DNA of 6,339 bases from an uncultured beta proteobacterium (GCA_903910495.1 CAIVZW010000287.1:1-6339), one strand, 5' to 3'. Numbered from the stretch's first letter, positions 1-6,080 are shown. Notes: generated from the letters alone by a model not told the origin. Translations and numbers: made by a program.

Positions 1-1
1 C

Positions 2-475
2 CAGAACGTGCTGCTCGCCGATGGCGGTCTGGACCGTGCCGCCATGCGTCAGCTTGTTTTTTCCGATCCCTCGGCAAAAATCAGGCTGGAGGCCATTCTG
101 CATCCGTTGATCCGCCGCGAGAGCGAGCAGCGTTGCCGCGCGGCGACAGGCGTGCCCTATGTGCTACTGGTCGTGCCGCTGCTAGTCGAGGCGGGGGAAT
201 ATCGCCAGCGGGTTGGCCGGATTCTGGTCGTTGATTGCGCCGAAAAGGTGCAGATTGCACGCGTCATGGCGCGCAGCGGCCTCTCTACAGAAGAAGTGCT
301 CGCCATCATGGCCACACAGGCTTCACGTGCCGAGCGGCTGGCGCTGGCCGATGACGTGTTGGTGAATACCGAGGGCCGTGAAAACCTGGGTAAACAGATT
401 GCCGTCCTGCATCAGCGTTATCTTGAACTGGCGCATAACGCACATTTAGCGGATAAACTTAAAGCAAACTCTTGA
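2..475 (+). CDS. coaE: Dephospho-CoA kinase, 3' part (5' end outside window)
   Basis: CoaE is the cytoplasmic enzyme that phosphorylates the ribose 3'-hydroxyl of dephospho-CoA with ATP, the last step of coenzyme A synthesis. The reading frame is open to the left edge, so the N-terminal part with the P-loop is missing: about 157 residues are present, against roughly 200 in the family. Family signatures are clear: HPLI followed by R/E-rich helix residues, a hydrophobic strand ending in PLLVEAG, the VDC strand followed by Q-I-A-R-V-M-A-R, a Q-A-S-R-A-E-R segment, and the closing ADDVLVN motif near the C-terminus. The GTG at position 8 is internal and should not be taken as the start. It ends in TGA 60 bp before zapD on the same strand, the usual order in beta- and gammaproteobacteria, where pilD often lies upstream. 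I am confident of the family. Confidence 0.93.
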   Translation, partial: QNVLLADGGLDRAAMRQLVFSDPSAKIRLEAILHPLIRRESEQRCRAATGVPYVLLVVPLLVEAGEYRQRVGRILVVDCAEKVQIARVMARSGLSTEEVLAIMATQASRAERLALADDVLVNTEGRENLGKQIAVLHQRYLELAHNAHLADKLKANS

Positions 476-501
476 GATTTTGTGGTAAATGCCGCAAAAT
501 C
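476..501 (+). other. Hairpin immediately after the coaE stop codon
   Basis: The arms GATTTTGTGG (476-485) and CCGCAAAATC (492-501) pair over 10 positions, with one G-U wobble and a six-base loop. The hairpin begins on the base after the TGA of coaE. What follows is a mixed pyrimidine stretch without a run of T, so it does not look like a complete intrinsic terminator. It could be a leaky terminator, a 3' end stabiliser or a processing point between coaE and zapD. The pairing is seen directly; the role is inference. Confidence 0.5.
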
Positions 502-535
502 CAGCCACTTTCCCGTTTTCTAAGCTGGCGGCGGC

Positions 536-1297
536 GTGATTACATACGAATATCCTTTCAATGAGCGCATACGCACGTTGTTGCGCCTTGAGGATCTGTT
601 CGACAAAGCGTCGTATTTTATTCAGCAAAAAGGCTCGCGCGAACACCACGTGGCCTTGCTGACGCTGTTCGAGATTCTCGAAGTGGCGAGTCGTGCCGAC
701 CTCAAGATGGATCTGATCCAGGAACTTGAGCGGCAGCGGCAGGCCTTGCTGGCCTTTCGCAATAATCCAGAAATCTCCGAAGAAGCGCTTTCCGGCGCGC
801 TTTACGAAATCGAGCAGGCCTCGGCGGCCTTGCTCGGCATGACCGGCAAGATCGGCCAGTATTTGCGTGAGAACGACTGGCTGATGGGCATCAAGAGCCG
901 TTCCGCAATTCCCGGGGGCGTGTGCGAATTCGATCTGCCGTCCTACCATCACTGGCTGCATCAGACGGCCGAAGTACGCGGCATTGCCCTACTTGGCTGG
1001 TTGAAGCCGCTGTTGCCCCTGCGTGACGGGTTGTCCATCGTTTTGCGCCTGTTGCGCGCGAGCGGAAGTGCCGAGCATCAGGTGGCCAAGTGCGGAGCAT
1101 TTCAACTGACGCTGGGGGCCAGCGCTTCCCAGATGGTGCGCATTTCGCTCAAACTTCATGCCCCGTTCGTTCCCGAAATCAGCGCCAACAAATACGCCCT
1201 GAATATCCGCTTTACCCGTCCCGATAACGAACATCGTCCGCGGCATAGTGAAGAAGGCATTGATGTTCCCTTTGATCTGACTTTCTGCAACCTCTGA
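536..1297 (+). CDS. zapD: Cell division protein ZapD
   Basis: ZapD (formerly YacF, DUF1342) is a cytoplasmic Z-ring associated protein; in E. coli it binds the C-terminal tail of FtsZ and bundles its filaments. The product has 253 residues, close to the E. coli length of about 247. The N-terminus ([19 protein letters not shown]) is the family signature. It is followed by a largely helical N-terminal half and a C-terminal half with short strands, including a conserved-looking SYHHWLHQ segment near residues 136-143. The start is a GTG at 536, chosen because the family signature begins three residues later; no good Shine-Dalgarno sequence is visible before it. Its TGA (1295-1297) shares the final A with the ATG of yacG, so the two are probably translationally coupled. 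The neighbours coaE and yacG match the common proteobacterial arrangement. Confidence 0.93.
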   Translation: MITYEYPFNERIRTLLRLEDLFDKASYFIQQKGSREHHVALLTLFEILEVASRADLKMDLIQELERQRQALLAFRNNPEISEEALSGALYEIEQASAALLGMTGKIGQYLRENDWLMGIKSRSAIPGGVCEFDLPSYHHWLHQTAEVRGIALLGWLKPLLPLRDGLSIVLRLLRASGSAEHQVAKCGAFQLTLGASASQMVRISLKLHAPFVPEISANKYALNIRFTRPDNEHRPRHSEEGIDVPFDLTFCNL

Positions 1298-1503
1298 TGA
1301 CCAGGAAGTTGACCATAGTGCGCTGTCCGCAATGTGGCGGCGAGTCGGTGTGGAGTACTGACAACACGTTTCGCCCGTTCTGTTGCGAGCGCTGCAAGCT
1401 GATCGATCTGGGGGCCTGGGCGTCCGAAGCGTACCGGGTGCCGGTGCAGGAATCGAAAGACCCGCTCTCCGAACCGCCGGCGGCCGACACGCTGAGTTTC
1501 TAG
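1297..1503 (+). CDS. yacG: Zinc-binding DNA gyrase inhibitor YacG
   Basis: YacG is a small cytoplasmic zinc protein; the E. coli protein binds GyrB and inhibits gyrase. The product here has 68 residues, the usual size. The zinc site is intact: C10-x2-C13 in the segment CPQCGG and C29-x3-C33 in FCCERC, followed by the hallmark stretch [11 protein letters not shown] (residues 34-44). C30 is an extra cysteine inside the second knuckle. The ATG overlaps the zapD stop by one base (TGATG) and has no separate ribosome binding site, which indicates coupling to zapD. The stop TAG at 1501-1503 overlaps the stop of the opposing Nudix gene. In E. coli the next gene is mutT on the same strand; here a MutT-like gene is also adjacent but faces the other way. 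Confidence 0.94.
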   Translation: MTRKLTIVRCPQCGGESVWSTDNTFRPFCCERCKLIDLGAWASEAYRVPVQESKDPLSEPPAADTLSF

Positions 1504-2447
1504 CCCCAGCCGCGCATCAGGGCGATGCCGTGAGCGCCTCTCTCCCAGGCCGTTTCCAGCCTCTCCCGCTGCATGCCCCCGAGGGCGAATACCGGCAGGG
1601 GTGATCGATCGATCAGACGCGCAAATTCATCCCAGCCCATGCCGCTGGCTTCCGGGTGAGTCGGCGTTGGCAGGACCGGGCCGAGCACGGCGAAATCCAG
1701 GCCGAGAGAAGCGGCGCGCGCGAGTTCTTCGGCATTATGGCAGGAAGCCGCAACCCGCGCGAAGGGCGGACGCTGCCTGAGTTGCATGAGCCGTCCGGAC
1801 GAAAGGTGCAGACCGTGGGCGCCCGTTGCGCGAGCCAGTTCCTCGTCGTCGTTGACCAGCACGATAGCCCCGCCATAGTCTCTGGCGAGGACCATTACCC
1901 CTTGTGCCAGACGCAAGCGTTGTGCCGTGGATAAGGTCTTGTCGCGAACCTGGATCAGACGCAGTCCACCGGCCAATGCTTTTTCAAGTTTCGCCAGTTC
2001 GCTCTCGATACCGTTCCCGGCAGCATGGGTCAGCGCGTAGATCGACGGCAGTTCGAGCGCGCGCAGGATCGGGGCATTGGCCGGCAGCAGGGGGGCAACG
2101 GGCGCGCTGTCGCCGGGTTTCATCCAGACAATGCCCGTGTGCTCAAGTGGCACGATTTCGCCGTGCCATGACGTCACGCGGAAAAATTTAAGGCGGACTC
2201 TGGCGTGCGGGTAGGTGAACTCGCAGGACAGCCACGGCCAGGCGCGATCAATGCCAACACCCAACTCTTCCTCTATCTCCCGTACCAGCGCCTGGCACAG
2301 GGTTTCGCCCGGTTCGACCTTGCCGCCGGGAAATTCCCAGTAGCCGGCATAGACTTTCCCTGGCGGGCGCTGGGCAAGCAGAAACTCGGCCCCCTCGCTG
2401 CCATCGCGCAGCAGGATGGCGGCAGCGACTTCGACGATTTTCGTCAT
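1500..2447 (-). CDS. Nudix (MutT-like) hydrolase fused to a ThiE/TenI-like domain
   Basis: This 315-residue cytoplasmic protein has two domains. Residues 1-130 are a MutT-like Nudix hydrolase with a complete Nudix box at 42-64 (G42, E48, R56-E57, E60-E61, G63), expected to hydrolyse nucleoside triphosphates such as 8-oxo-dGTP to the monophosphate. Residues 133-315 resemble thiamine phosphate synthase/TenI barrels: IQVRDK (165-170), VND (198-200), GLHLS (212-216), SCH (235-237), VLGPVLPT (254-261) and ALGG (288-291). Two ThiE residues appear lost: the Mg-binding Asp expected after the HL strand lies in SSGR (216-219), and the catalytic Lys of the T-x-T-K motif is His264. The domain may therefore be tautomerase-like or non-catalytic. 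The fusion itself is known in Proteobacteria. The start ATG overlaps the upstream ATPase stop as ATGA, suggesting coupled translation, and the frame extending further upstream is only overlap with that gene. Substrate is inferred from the family. Confidence 0.9.
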   Translation of the reverse strand: MTKIVEVAAAILLRDGSEGAEFLLAQRPPGKVYAGYWEFPGGKVEPGETLCQALVREIEEELGVGIDRAWPWLSCEFTYPHARVRLKFFRVTSWHGEIVPLEHTGIVWMKPGDSAPVAPLLPANAPILRALELPSIYALTHAAGNGIESELAKLEKALAGGLRLIQVRDKTLSTAQRLRLAQGVMVLARDYGGAIVLVNDDEELARATGAHGLHLSSGRLMQLRQRPPFARVAASCHNAEELARAASLGLDFAVLGPVLPTPTHPEASGMGWDEFARLIDRSPLPVFALGGMQRERLETAWERGAHGIALMRGWG

Positions 2448-3340
2448 CGGCCGCGTTTTGCTTTGGCCTGCTTGTGCGTCCCTGCCCAGTCCTTGGCAAA
2501 TTGCCAGGCTACGCGACCGCTGCGCGAACCGCGCAGCAGGGCCCAGTTGAGCGCATCGCGCTCGGCGCGCGCGATTTCTGTTTTTTTGCAACCGAAAGAC
2601 CCGAGCCAGTGCGCAACGATGTTGAGATAGGCCTCCTGATCGAATGGGTAGAACGACAGCCAGAGGCCGAAGCGTTCGGAGAGCGATATTTTTTCCTCGA
2701 CCGCCTCGCCCGGGTGAATTTCGTCACCGACACGTTTGCCTTCAAGGTTTTCCTCGAAATATTCCGGCATCAGGTGGCGACGGTTCGACGTGGCGTAGAT
2801 CAGCACGTTGTCGGGAGGCGAGGACAGCGAACCGTCAAGGACAACCTTCAAAGCCTTGAAGGTGGCATCTCCGGCATCGAAGGAAAGGTCGTCGCAAAAG
2901 ATGATGAAGCGTTCGCGACGCCCTTCGACCAGTTCGACGATGTCAGGCAGGTCAATCAGGTCGCCTTTCTCGACTTCAATGACGCGCAAGCCCCTGGGGG
3001 CATATTCGTTAAGCAGGGCCTTGATCAGGGATGACTTGCCCGAGCCGCGCGTGCCGGTAAGCAAGACATTGTTGGCCGGCTGTGCGCTGACAAACTGCCG
3101 GGTATTGGCGTCGATCCGGACTTTCTGCTCGTCAATGTCGTGCAGATCCTGCAGACGCATTGCCGACGGCCGTGCGATCGGCAGCAGATAGCCCGAATTG
3201 CCGCGCTTGCGCCAGCGAAAGGCAATGGCCGAATTCCAGTCCGGTGCGGGAGAGGCGGGCGGCAACAAGGGCTCGATGCGTTCGAGCAATTTTTCGGCGC
3301 GGGCAAGGAAACTGGCAAGTTGCTGGGTCGGGTCGCTCAT
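2444..3340 (-). CDS. DUF815-type P-loop (AAA+) ATPase
   Basis: This predicted cytoplasmic ATP-binding protein has 298 residues and belongs to the DUF815/COG2607 family of AAA+-like ATPases, whose cellular role is not firmly established. Seen in the sequence: a coiled N-terminal helix (about residues 5-25), a Pro-rich stretch, Walker A GTRGSGKSS (96-104), Walker B RFIIFCDDLSF (144-154), a sensor-1-like segment IYATSNRRHL (181-190), and a C-terminal R-S-G-R-V-A-W-Q-F motif (273-281) that could supply a sensor/Arg function. The tail is rich in Lys and Arg. I chose the ATG at 3340 because it gives the family length; a longer in-frame version would run over the divergent mltA start. No Shine-Dalgarno sequence is obvious. 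It is the first gene of a leftward pair with the Nudix gene, overlapping it by 4 bp. In many betaproteobacteria these two genes are neighbours, but no functional link is known to me. Confidence 0.88.
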   Translation of the reverse strand: MSDPTQQLASFLARAEKLLERIEPLLPPASPAPDWNSAIAFRWRKRGNSGYLLPIARPSAMRLQDLHDIDEQKVRIDANTRQFVSAQPANNVLLTGTRGSGKSSLIKALLNEYAPRGLRVIEVEKGDLIDLPDIVELVEGRRERFIIFCDDLSFDAGDATFKALKVVLDGSLSSPPDNVLIYATSNRRHLMPEYFEENLEGKRVGDEIHPGEAVEEKISLSERFGLWLSFYPFDQEAYLNIVAHWLGSFGCKKTEIARAERDALNWALLRGSRSGRVAWQFAKDWAGTHKQAKAKRGR

Positions 3341-3389
3341 CGGGCGGTATACTCGCTGGGTTTGAAAACCCCTGCACTTTAGCCAAACC
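3341..3389. promoter_or_regulatory. Divergent promoter spacer between the DUF815 ATPase gene and mltA
   Basis: Two genes start back to back within 49 bp, so promoters for at least one must lie here or just inside the genes. A TATACT hexamer at 3348-3353 (+) is a good -10 candidate for mltA and would give a leader of about 30 nt. The same bases on the minus strand read TATACC, which would place a start close to the ATPase ATG. No convincing -35 hexamer stands at the right distance for either direction. The -10 match is seen; promoter function is inferred. Confidence 0.4.
3358..3371. repeat. Perfect 6-bp inverted repeat in the divergent spacer
   Basis: GGGTTT (3358-3363) and AAACCC (3366-3371) form a perfect dyad around GA. 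The tight two-base centre makes a DNA-binding site more plausible than an RNA hairpin. It sits just downstream of the putative -10 of mltA and upstream of the ATPase start, so a protein bound there could affect both genes. I recognise no specific regulator from this motif. Confidence 0.45.
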
Positions 3390-4646
3390 ATGAACAAAAG
3401 CCAAACAAGACGACTCCCGCTGTTCCTTGCCAGCCTGATTGGCGTGTTGCTCGCCGCCTGCGCCACAGTCAGGGAAGTGCCGCCACCCGCACCCGCAGTA
3501 GCAATATGCCCGTCCTGTCCGCTGTGTCCGGCTCCCCAGCAATGCCCGGTACAAGCCGTCGTTCCGGAAGTTCAGCCGCCGGCCAAACCGATGCAGGCAG
3601 CGCGCTGGAGCGACCTGCCCGGCTGGGCAGAGGACGATCTTGCCGTCGCCTGGCCGGCCTTCCTGCAATCCTGCCGGGGCCTCACGAGCAGGGCGCAATG
3701 GCTGCTCTGGCGGGCGGCCTGCGAAGAAGCCAAAGGACTCTCCACAACCGACAGCGCCACTTTGCACCGCTTCTTTGAAGCGCGCTTCGAACCCTACCTG
3801 CTGACCAACCCGGACGGTACGACCAGCGGCATGGTGACGGGTTATTACGAACCTCTTCTGCGCGGTTCGCGCACGCGCAGCGCGATCTTCTCGCAACCCG
3901 TTCTGGGTGTACCATCGGATCTCCTGACCATCGACCTTTCCGGCGTGCTGCCGGATCTGAAGAACATGCGTCTGCGTGGTCGCCTGCAAGGAAACCGTGT
4001 TGTTCCCTATTATTCCCGTGCGGACATCGTTGGCCGCGAGAAGGATTATGCCGAGCGCGTTCTGCTCTGGGTGGATGACGCCGTCGAACTCTTCTTTCTG
4101 CAAATTCAGGGGTCCGGTCGCGTCAAACTGCCCGATGGCAGCACGGTGCGCATCGGTTACGCCGACCAGAACGGACACCCCTATCATTCCGTTGGCCGGG
4201 TGCTGATCGAGCGCGGCGAACTTCGAGCCGAACAAGCTTCCATGCAGGGCATTCAGGCCTGGGCACGGGCCAATCCGGCCAGGCTAGACGAAGTACTCAA
4301 CGCCAATCCGAGCTATGTTTTCTTCCGTGAAGTGTCAGTCAAGGGAAACGAAAACGAAGGGCCGCAAGGAGCTTTTGGCGTGCCACTGACGGCCGAACGC
4401 AGTATTGCCGTCGACCCGCGCCATGTGCCGCTTGGCGCTCCGGTCTTCCTGTCCACGACGCAACCCAATACTGCGGTTCCCTTGCAGCGCTTGATGCTGG
4501 CACAGGACACCGGCGGGGCAATCCGTGGCGTGGTACGCGCCGATTTCTTCTGGGGTTTTGGTGCCGAGGCCGGCGCCCAGGCCGGACGAATGAAGCAGCA
4601 GGGACAGATGTGGGTGCTCCTCCCTCCCGGTGTCGCACCAAAATAG
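3390..4646 (+). CDS. mltA: Membrane-bound lytic murein transglycosylase A (lipoprotein)
   Basis: MltA cleaves the MurNAc-GlcNAc bond of peptidoglycan to leave 1,6-anhydro-MurNAc ends, working from the periplasmic face of the outer membrane. The product has 418 residues, longer than the E. coli protein (about 365). The N-terminus is a lipoprotein signal: R7-R8, a hydrophobic stretch 9-21, and lipobox LAAC with the acylated Cys at 24. Ala at the next position argues for outer-membrane sorting. A Pro/Cys-rich linker follows (31-67) with C40, C43, C46 and C52. The MltA domain covers about 145-310 (GMVTGYYEPLLRGS at 147-160, VPYYSRADI at 205-213, FFLQIQGSG at 235-243). The C-terminal 3D domain has VDP (341-343), AQDTGGAI (371-378) with probable catalytic D373, and RADFFWG (383-389). 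No clear Shine-Dalgarno sequence precedes the ATG; the lipobox position supports this start. It is probably transcribed alone, as amt has its own promoter. Confidence 0.95.
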   Translation: MNKSQTRRLPLFLASLIGVLLAACATVREVPPPAPAVAICPSCPLCPAPQQCPVQAVVPEVQPPAKPMQAARWSDLPGWAEDDLAVAWPAFLQSCRGLTSRAQWLLWRAACEEAKGLSTTDSATLHRFFEARFEPYLLTNPDGTTSGMVTGYYEPLLRGSRTRSAIFSQPVLGVPSDLLTIDLSGVLPDLKNMRLRGRLQGNRVVPYYSRADIVGREKDYAERVLLWVDDAVELFFLQIQGSGRVKLPDGSTVRIGYADQNGHPYHSVGRVLIERGELRAEQASMQGIQAWARANPARLDEVLNANPSYVFFREVSVKGNENEGPQGAFGVPLTAERSIAVDPRHVPLGAPVFLSTTQPNTAVPLQRLMLAQDTGGAIRGVVRADFFWGFGAEAGAQAGRMKQQGQMWVLLPPGVAPK

Positions 4647-4674
4647 GCCTCGACTGATGCGCCTTGTGGTTTTA

Positions 4675-4689
4675 GCTCCATAGTGGTGT
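4675..4689. promoter_or_regulatory. Upstream NtrC-like binding site (site 1)
   Basis: The sequence GCTCC-ATAGT-GGTGT matches the NtrC dyad (GCACC-N5-GGTGC) at 8 of 10 arm positions with the correct five-base spacer. Its centre (4682) is 31 bp, about three helical turns, from that of the better site at 4706-4720, an arrangement like the paired enhancer sites of E. coli glnA. Alone it would be weak; the spacing makes it credible. Confidence 0.55.
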
Positions 4690-4705
4690 CCGTTTTTTGT
4701 AAAAA

Positions 4706-4720
4706 GCACCATGCCGGTGC
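4706..4720. promoter_or_regulatory. NtrC binding site (site 2, perfect arms)
   Basis: GCACC-ATGCC-GGTGC is a perfect dyad with the arms and five-base spacer of the NtrC consensus. Its centre lies about 87 bp upstream of the start predicted from the sigma-54 element, a typical enhancer distance. Location upstream of an ammonium transporter gene, a classical NtrC target, supports the call. The dyad is seen directly; the identity of the regulator is inferred from the known consensus. Confidence 0.72.
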
Positions 4721-4742
4721 GCTGCAGTACAAGGCAGGAACG

Positions 4743-4755
4743 TAACTCATTGAAT
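4743..4755 (-). promoter_or_regulatory. Possible IHF site between the NtrC sites and the sigma-54 promoter
   Basis: Read on the minus strand, ATTCAATGAGTTA fits the IHF consensus WATCARNNNNTTR with one mismatch. It is centred near -51 relative to the predicted start, where DNA bending would help a bound activator reach sigma-54 polymerase. The consensus is loose and matches arise by chance, so position is the main support. Confidence 0.35.
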
Positions 4756-4773
4756 TAGCAACAGACGCCACTG

Positions 4774-4789
4774 TGGAACGAAGATTGCG
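4774..4789 (+). promoter_or_regulatory. Sigma-54 (RpoN) -24/-12 promoter of amt
   Basis: TGGAAC-GAAGA-TTGCG matches the sigma-54 consensus TGGCAC-N5-TTGCW, with the invariant GG (4775-4776) and GC (4787-4788) exactly ten bases apart. The predicted transcription start is near 4800, leaving a leader of about 20 nt that contains the Shine-Dalgarno sequence. A GTG at 4789 in the amt frame lies upstream of this start and so would not be on the transcript. Confidence 0.75.
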
Positions 4790-4811
4790 TGCTTGCCTCC
4801 GATAAATTTTC

Positions 4812-4817
4812 AGGAGG
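4812..4817 (+). promoter_or_regulatory. Strong Shine-Dalgarno sequence deciding the amt start
   Basis: AGGAGG stands four bases before the ATG at 4822. It is the best ribosome binding site in the window and fixes the start there rather than at the in-frame GTG at 4789. Confidence 0.88.
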
Positions 4818-4821
4818 ACGC

Positions 4822-6024
4822 ATGGAAGCGCTCAAATCGGGTAGTGATGTACTGTTTATTCTGCTTGGCGGCATCATGGTTCTGGCCATGCATTCAGGTT
4901 TTGCCTTCCTTGAACTGGGCACGGTGCGCAAGAAGAACCAGGTAAATGCCCTGGTCAAGATTCTTGTCGACTTCTCGGTATCAACGATCGCCTATTTCTT
5001 TATCGGCTTTTCGGTGGCTTACGGCATCAACTTCTTCTCGGGCGCGGAAACGCTGATGCAGAAGAGCGGCTACGAACTGACCCGTTTCTTCTTCCTGCTC
5101 ACCTTTGCCGCGGCCATCCCGGCGATCATCTCCGGTGGCGTGGCCGAGCGTGCCAAATTCAATCCGCAAATGGTCGCCACTTTCCTGATCGTTGCCTTCA
5201 TCTATCCTTTCTTTGAAGGCATTGCGTGGAATCAGGCCTACGGCATCCAGGCCTGGCTGAAGGCCAGCTATGGCGAGGAGTTCCACGATTTTGCCGGTTC
5301 GGTTGTGGTCCATGCCATGGGCGGCTGGATCGCCCTGCCGGCCGTGTTGCTGCTCGGGGCGCGGTACGGGCGCTATACCAAGGAAGGCCGTGTCTCTGCG
5401 CACCCGCCGTCATCAATCCCTTTCCTCGCGCTGGGCGCGTGGATTCTTACCGTCGGCTGGTTCGGCTTCAATGTCATGAGCGCGCAGACGCTCGACAAGA
5501 TCTCCGGACTGGTGGCGATCAACTCGCTGATGGCCATGGCCGGCGGCACTCTGGTGGCCCTGGTCGCAGGCAAGATCGACCCGGGCTTCGTGCACAACGG
5601 CCCGCTCGCCGGACTGGTGGCCGTTTGCGCCGGTTCCGACATCATGCATCCGATGGGTGCGCTGGTCGTTGGCGGAATTGCCGGTGGACTGTTCGTCGTG
5701 ATGTTCACCCTGACCCAGAACCGCTGGAAAATCGACGACGTACTTGGTGTCTGGCCTCTCCACGGCCTGTGCGGTGCCTGGGGCGGCATCGCTGCCGGCA
5801 TCTTCGGGCAAAAGGCACTGGGCGGGGCTGGAGGCATCGCCTTCATGCCGCAATTGATCATGACCGGCATGGCCATTGCCGTTGCGCTGACTGGCAGCTT
5901 CATCGTCTACAGCCTGATCAAATTGACACTGGGTCTGCGTCTTGAGCGGGACGAAGAATTTGACGGTGCCGACCTGTCCATCCACAGAATTACTGCAACA
6001 CCGGAACGAGAGCCGAACTGGTAA
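4822..6024 (+). CDS. amt: Ammonium transporter (Amt/AmtB family)
   Basis: This 400-residue inner-membrane protein belongs to the Amt/MEP/Rh channel family, which forms trimers and takes up ammonium. Hydrophobic segments fit the eleven-helix fold. It begins directly with helix 1, without the cleaved signal peptide of E. coli AmtB. Pore residues are conserved: D156 in DFAGS, the twin histidines H164 (VVVHAMGG) and H314 (PLHGLCG), which are 150 residues apart as in AmtB, SGGVAERAKF (104-113) after helix 3, W136, and GWFGFN (212-217). Where AmtB has FNAGS, this protein has FNVMS, keeping the Ser (S220) but replacing Gly with Met. The cytoplasmic tail (about 372-400, GADLSIHRI) differs from the GLD...HGE tail of E. 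coli AmtB. No glnK-like gene lies within the window. The NtrC and sigma-54 sites upstream indicate induction in nitrogen limitation. Family is certain; transport properties and GlnK control are inferred. Confidence 0.95.
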   Translation: MEALKSGSDVLFILLGGIMVLAMHSGFAFLELGTVRKKNQVNALVKILVDFSVSTIAYFFIGFSVAYGINFFSGAETLMQKSGYELTRFFFLLTFAAAIPAIISGGVAERAKFNPQMVATFLIVAFIYPFFEGIAWNQAYGIQAWLKASYGEEFHDFAGSVVVHAMGGWIALPAVLLLGARYGRYTKEGRVSAHPPSSIPFLALGAWILTVGWFGFNVMSAQTLDKISGLVAINSLMAMAGGTLVALVAGKIDPGFVHNGPLAGLVAVCAGSDIMHPMGALVVGGIAGGLFVVMFTLTQNRWKIDDVLGVWPLHGLCGAWGGIAAGIFGQKALGGAGGIAFMPQLIMTGMAIAVALTGSFIVYSLIKLTLGLRLERDEEFDGADLSIHRITATPEREPNW

Positions 6025-6054
6025 TCATTGTGTTGTGATTGCAATAAATAAAGT

Positions 6055-6065
6055 CTGTCGGACAG
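6055..6065. repeat. 11-bp palindrome downstream of amt
   Basis: CTGTC-G-GACAG is a perfect 5-bp dyad about a single central base, 30 bp past the amt stop and 15 bp before the terminator hairpin. The centre is too tight for a good RNA hairpin. It may be a chance dyad or a protein site; I assign no function. Confidence 0.3.
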
Positions 6066-6080
6066 TTCTGAGTTTGTACA

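Noticed and set aside
446..961. Long open frame opposite zapD
   Set aside because: It is antisense to a clear zapD gene, lacks family features and is explained by GC-rich codon bias.
2448..2591. N-terminal extension of the Nudix protein
   Set aside because: It is an Arg-rich frame lying entirely over the C-terminal coding part of the ATPase gene; the ATGA overlap and the MutT-type N-terminus place the start at 2447.
3341..3466. N-terminal extension of the DUF815 ATPase upstream of 3340
   Set aside because: The added residues run across the divergent mltA start and signal-peptide region, and the protein from 3340 already has the family length.
3132..4235. Long open frame (about 367 codons) opposite mltA
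   Set aside because: It covers the mltA coding region and the divergent spacer, shows no recognisable domain, and looks like a shadow of the real gene.
4635..4649. Third NtrC-like site beginning with GCACC at the end of mltA
   Set aside because: Only the left arm matches; the right arm AGGCC matches GGTGC at two of five positions, and its centre is 40 bp from the next site, out of helical phase.
5226..5945. Long frame within amt on the same strand, and opposite frames at 5373-5985
   Set aside because: Low-complexity Arg/Gly/His-rich translations inside a well-supported transporter gene; shadow frames.
6055..6065. LexA-type SOS box
   Set aside because: The half-sites CTGT and ACAG are only three bases apart, not the eight required.
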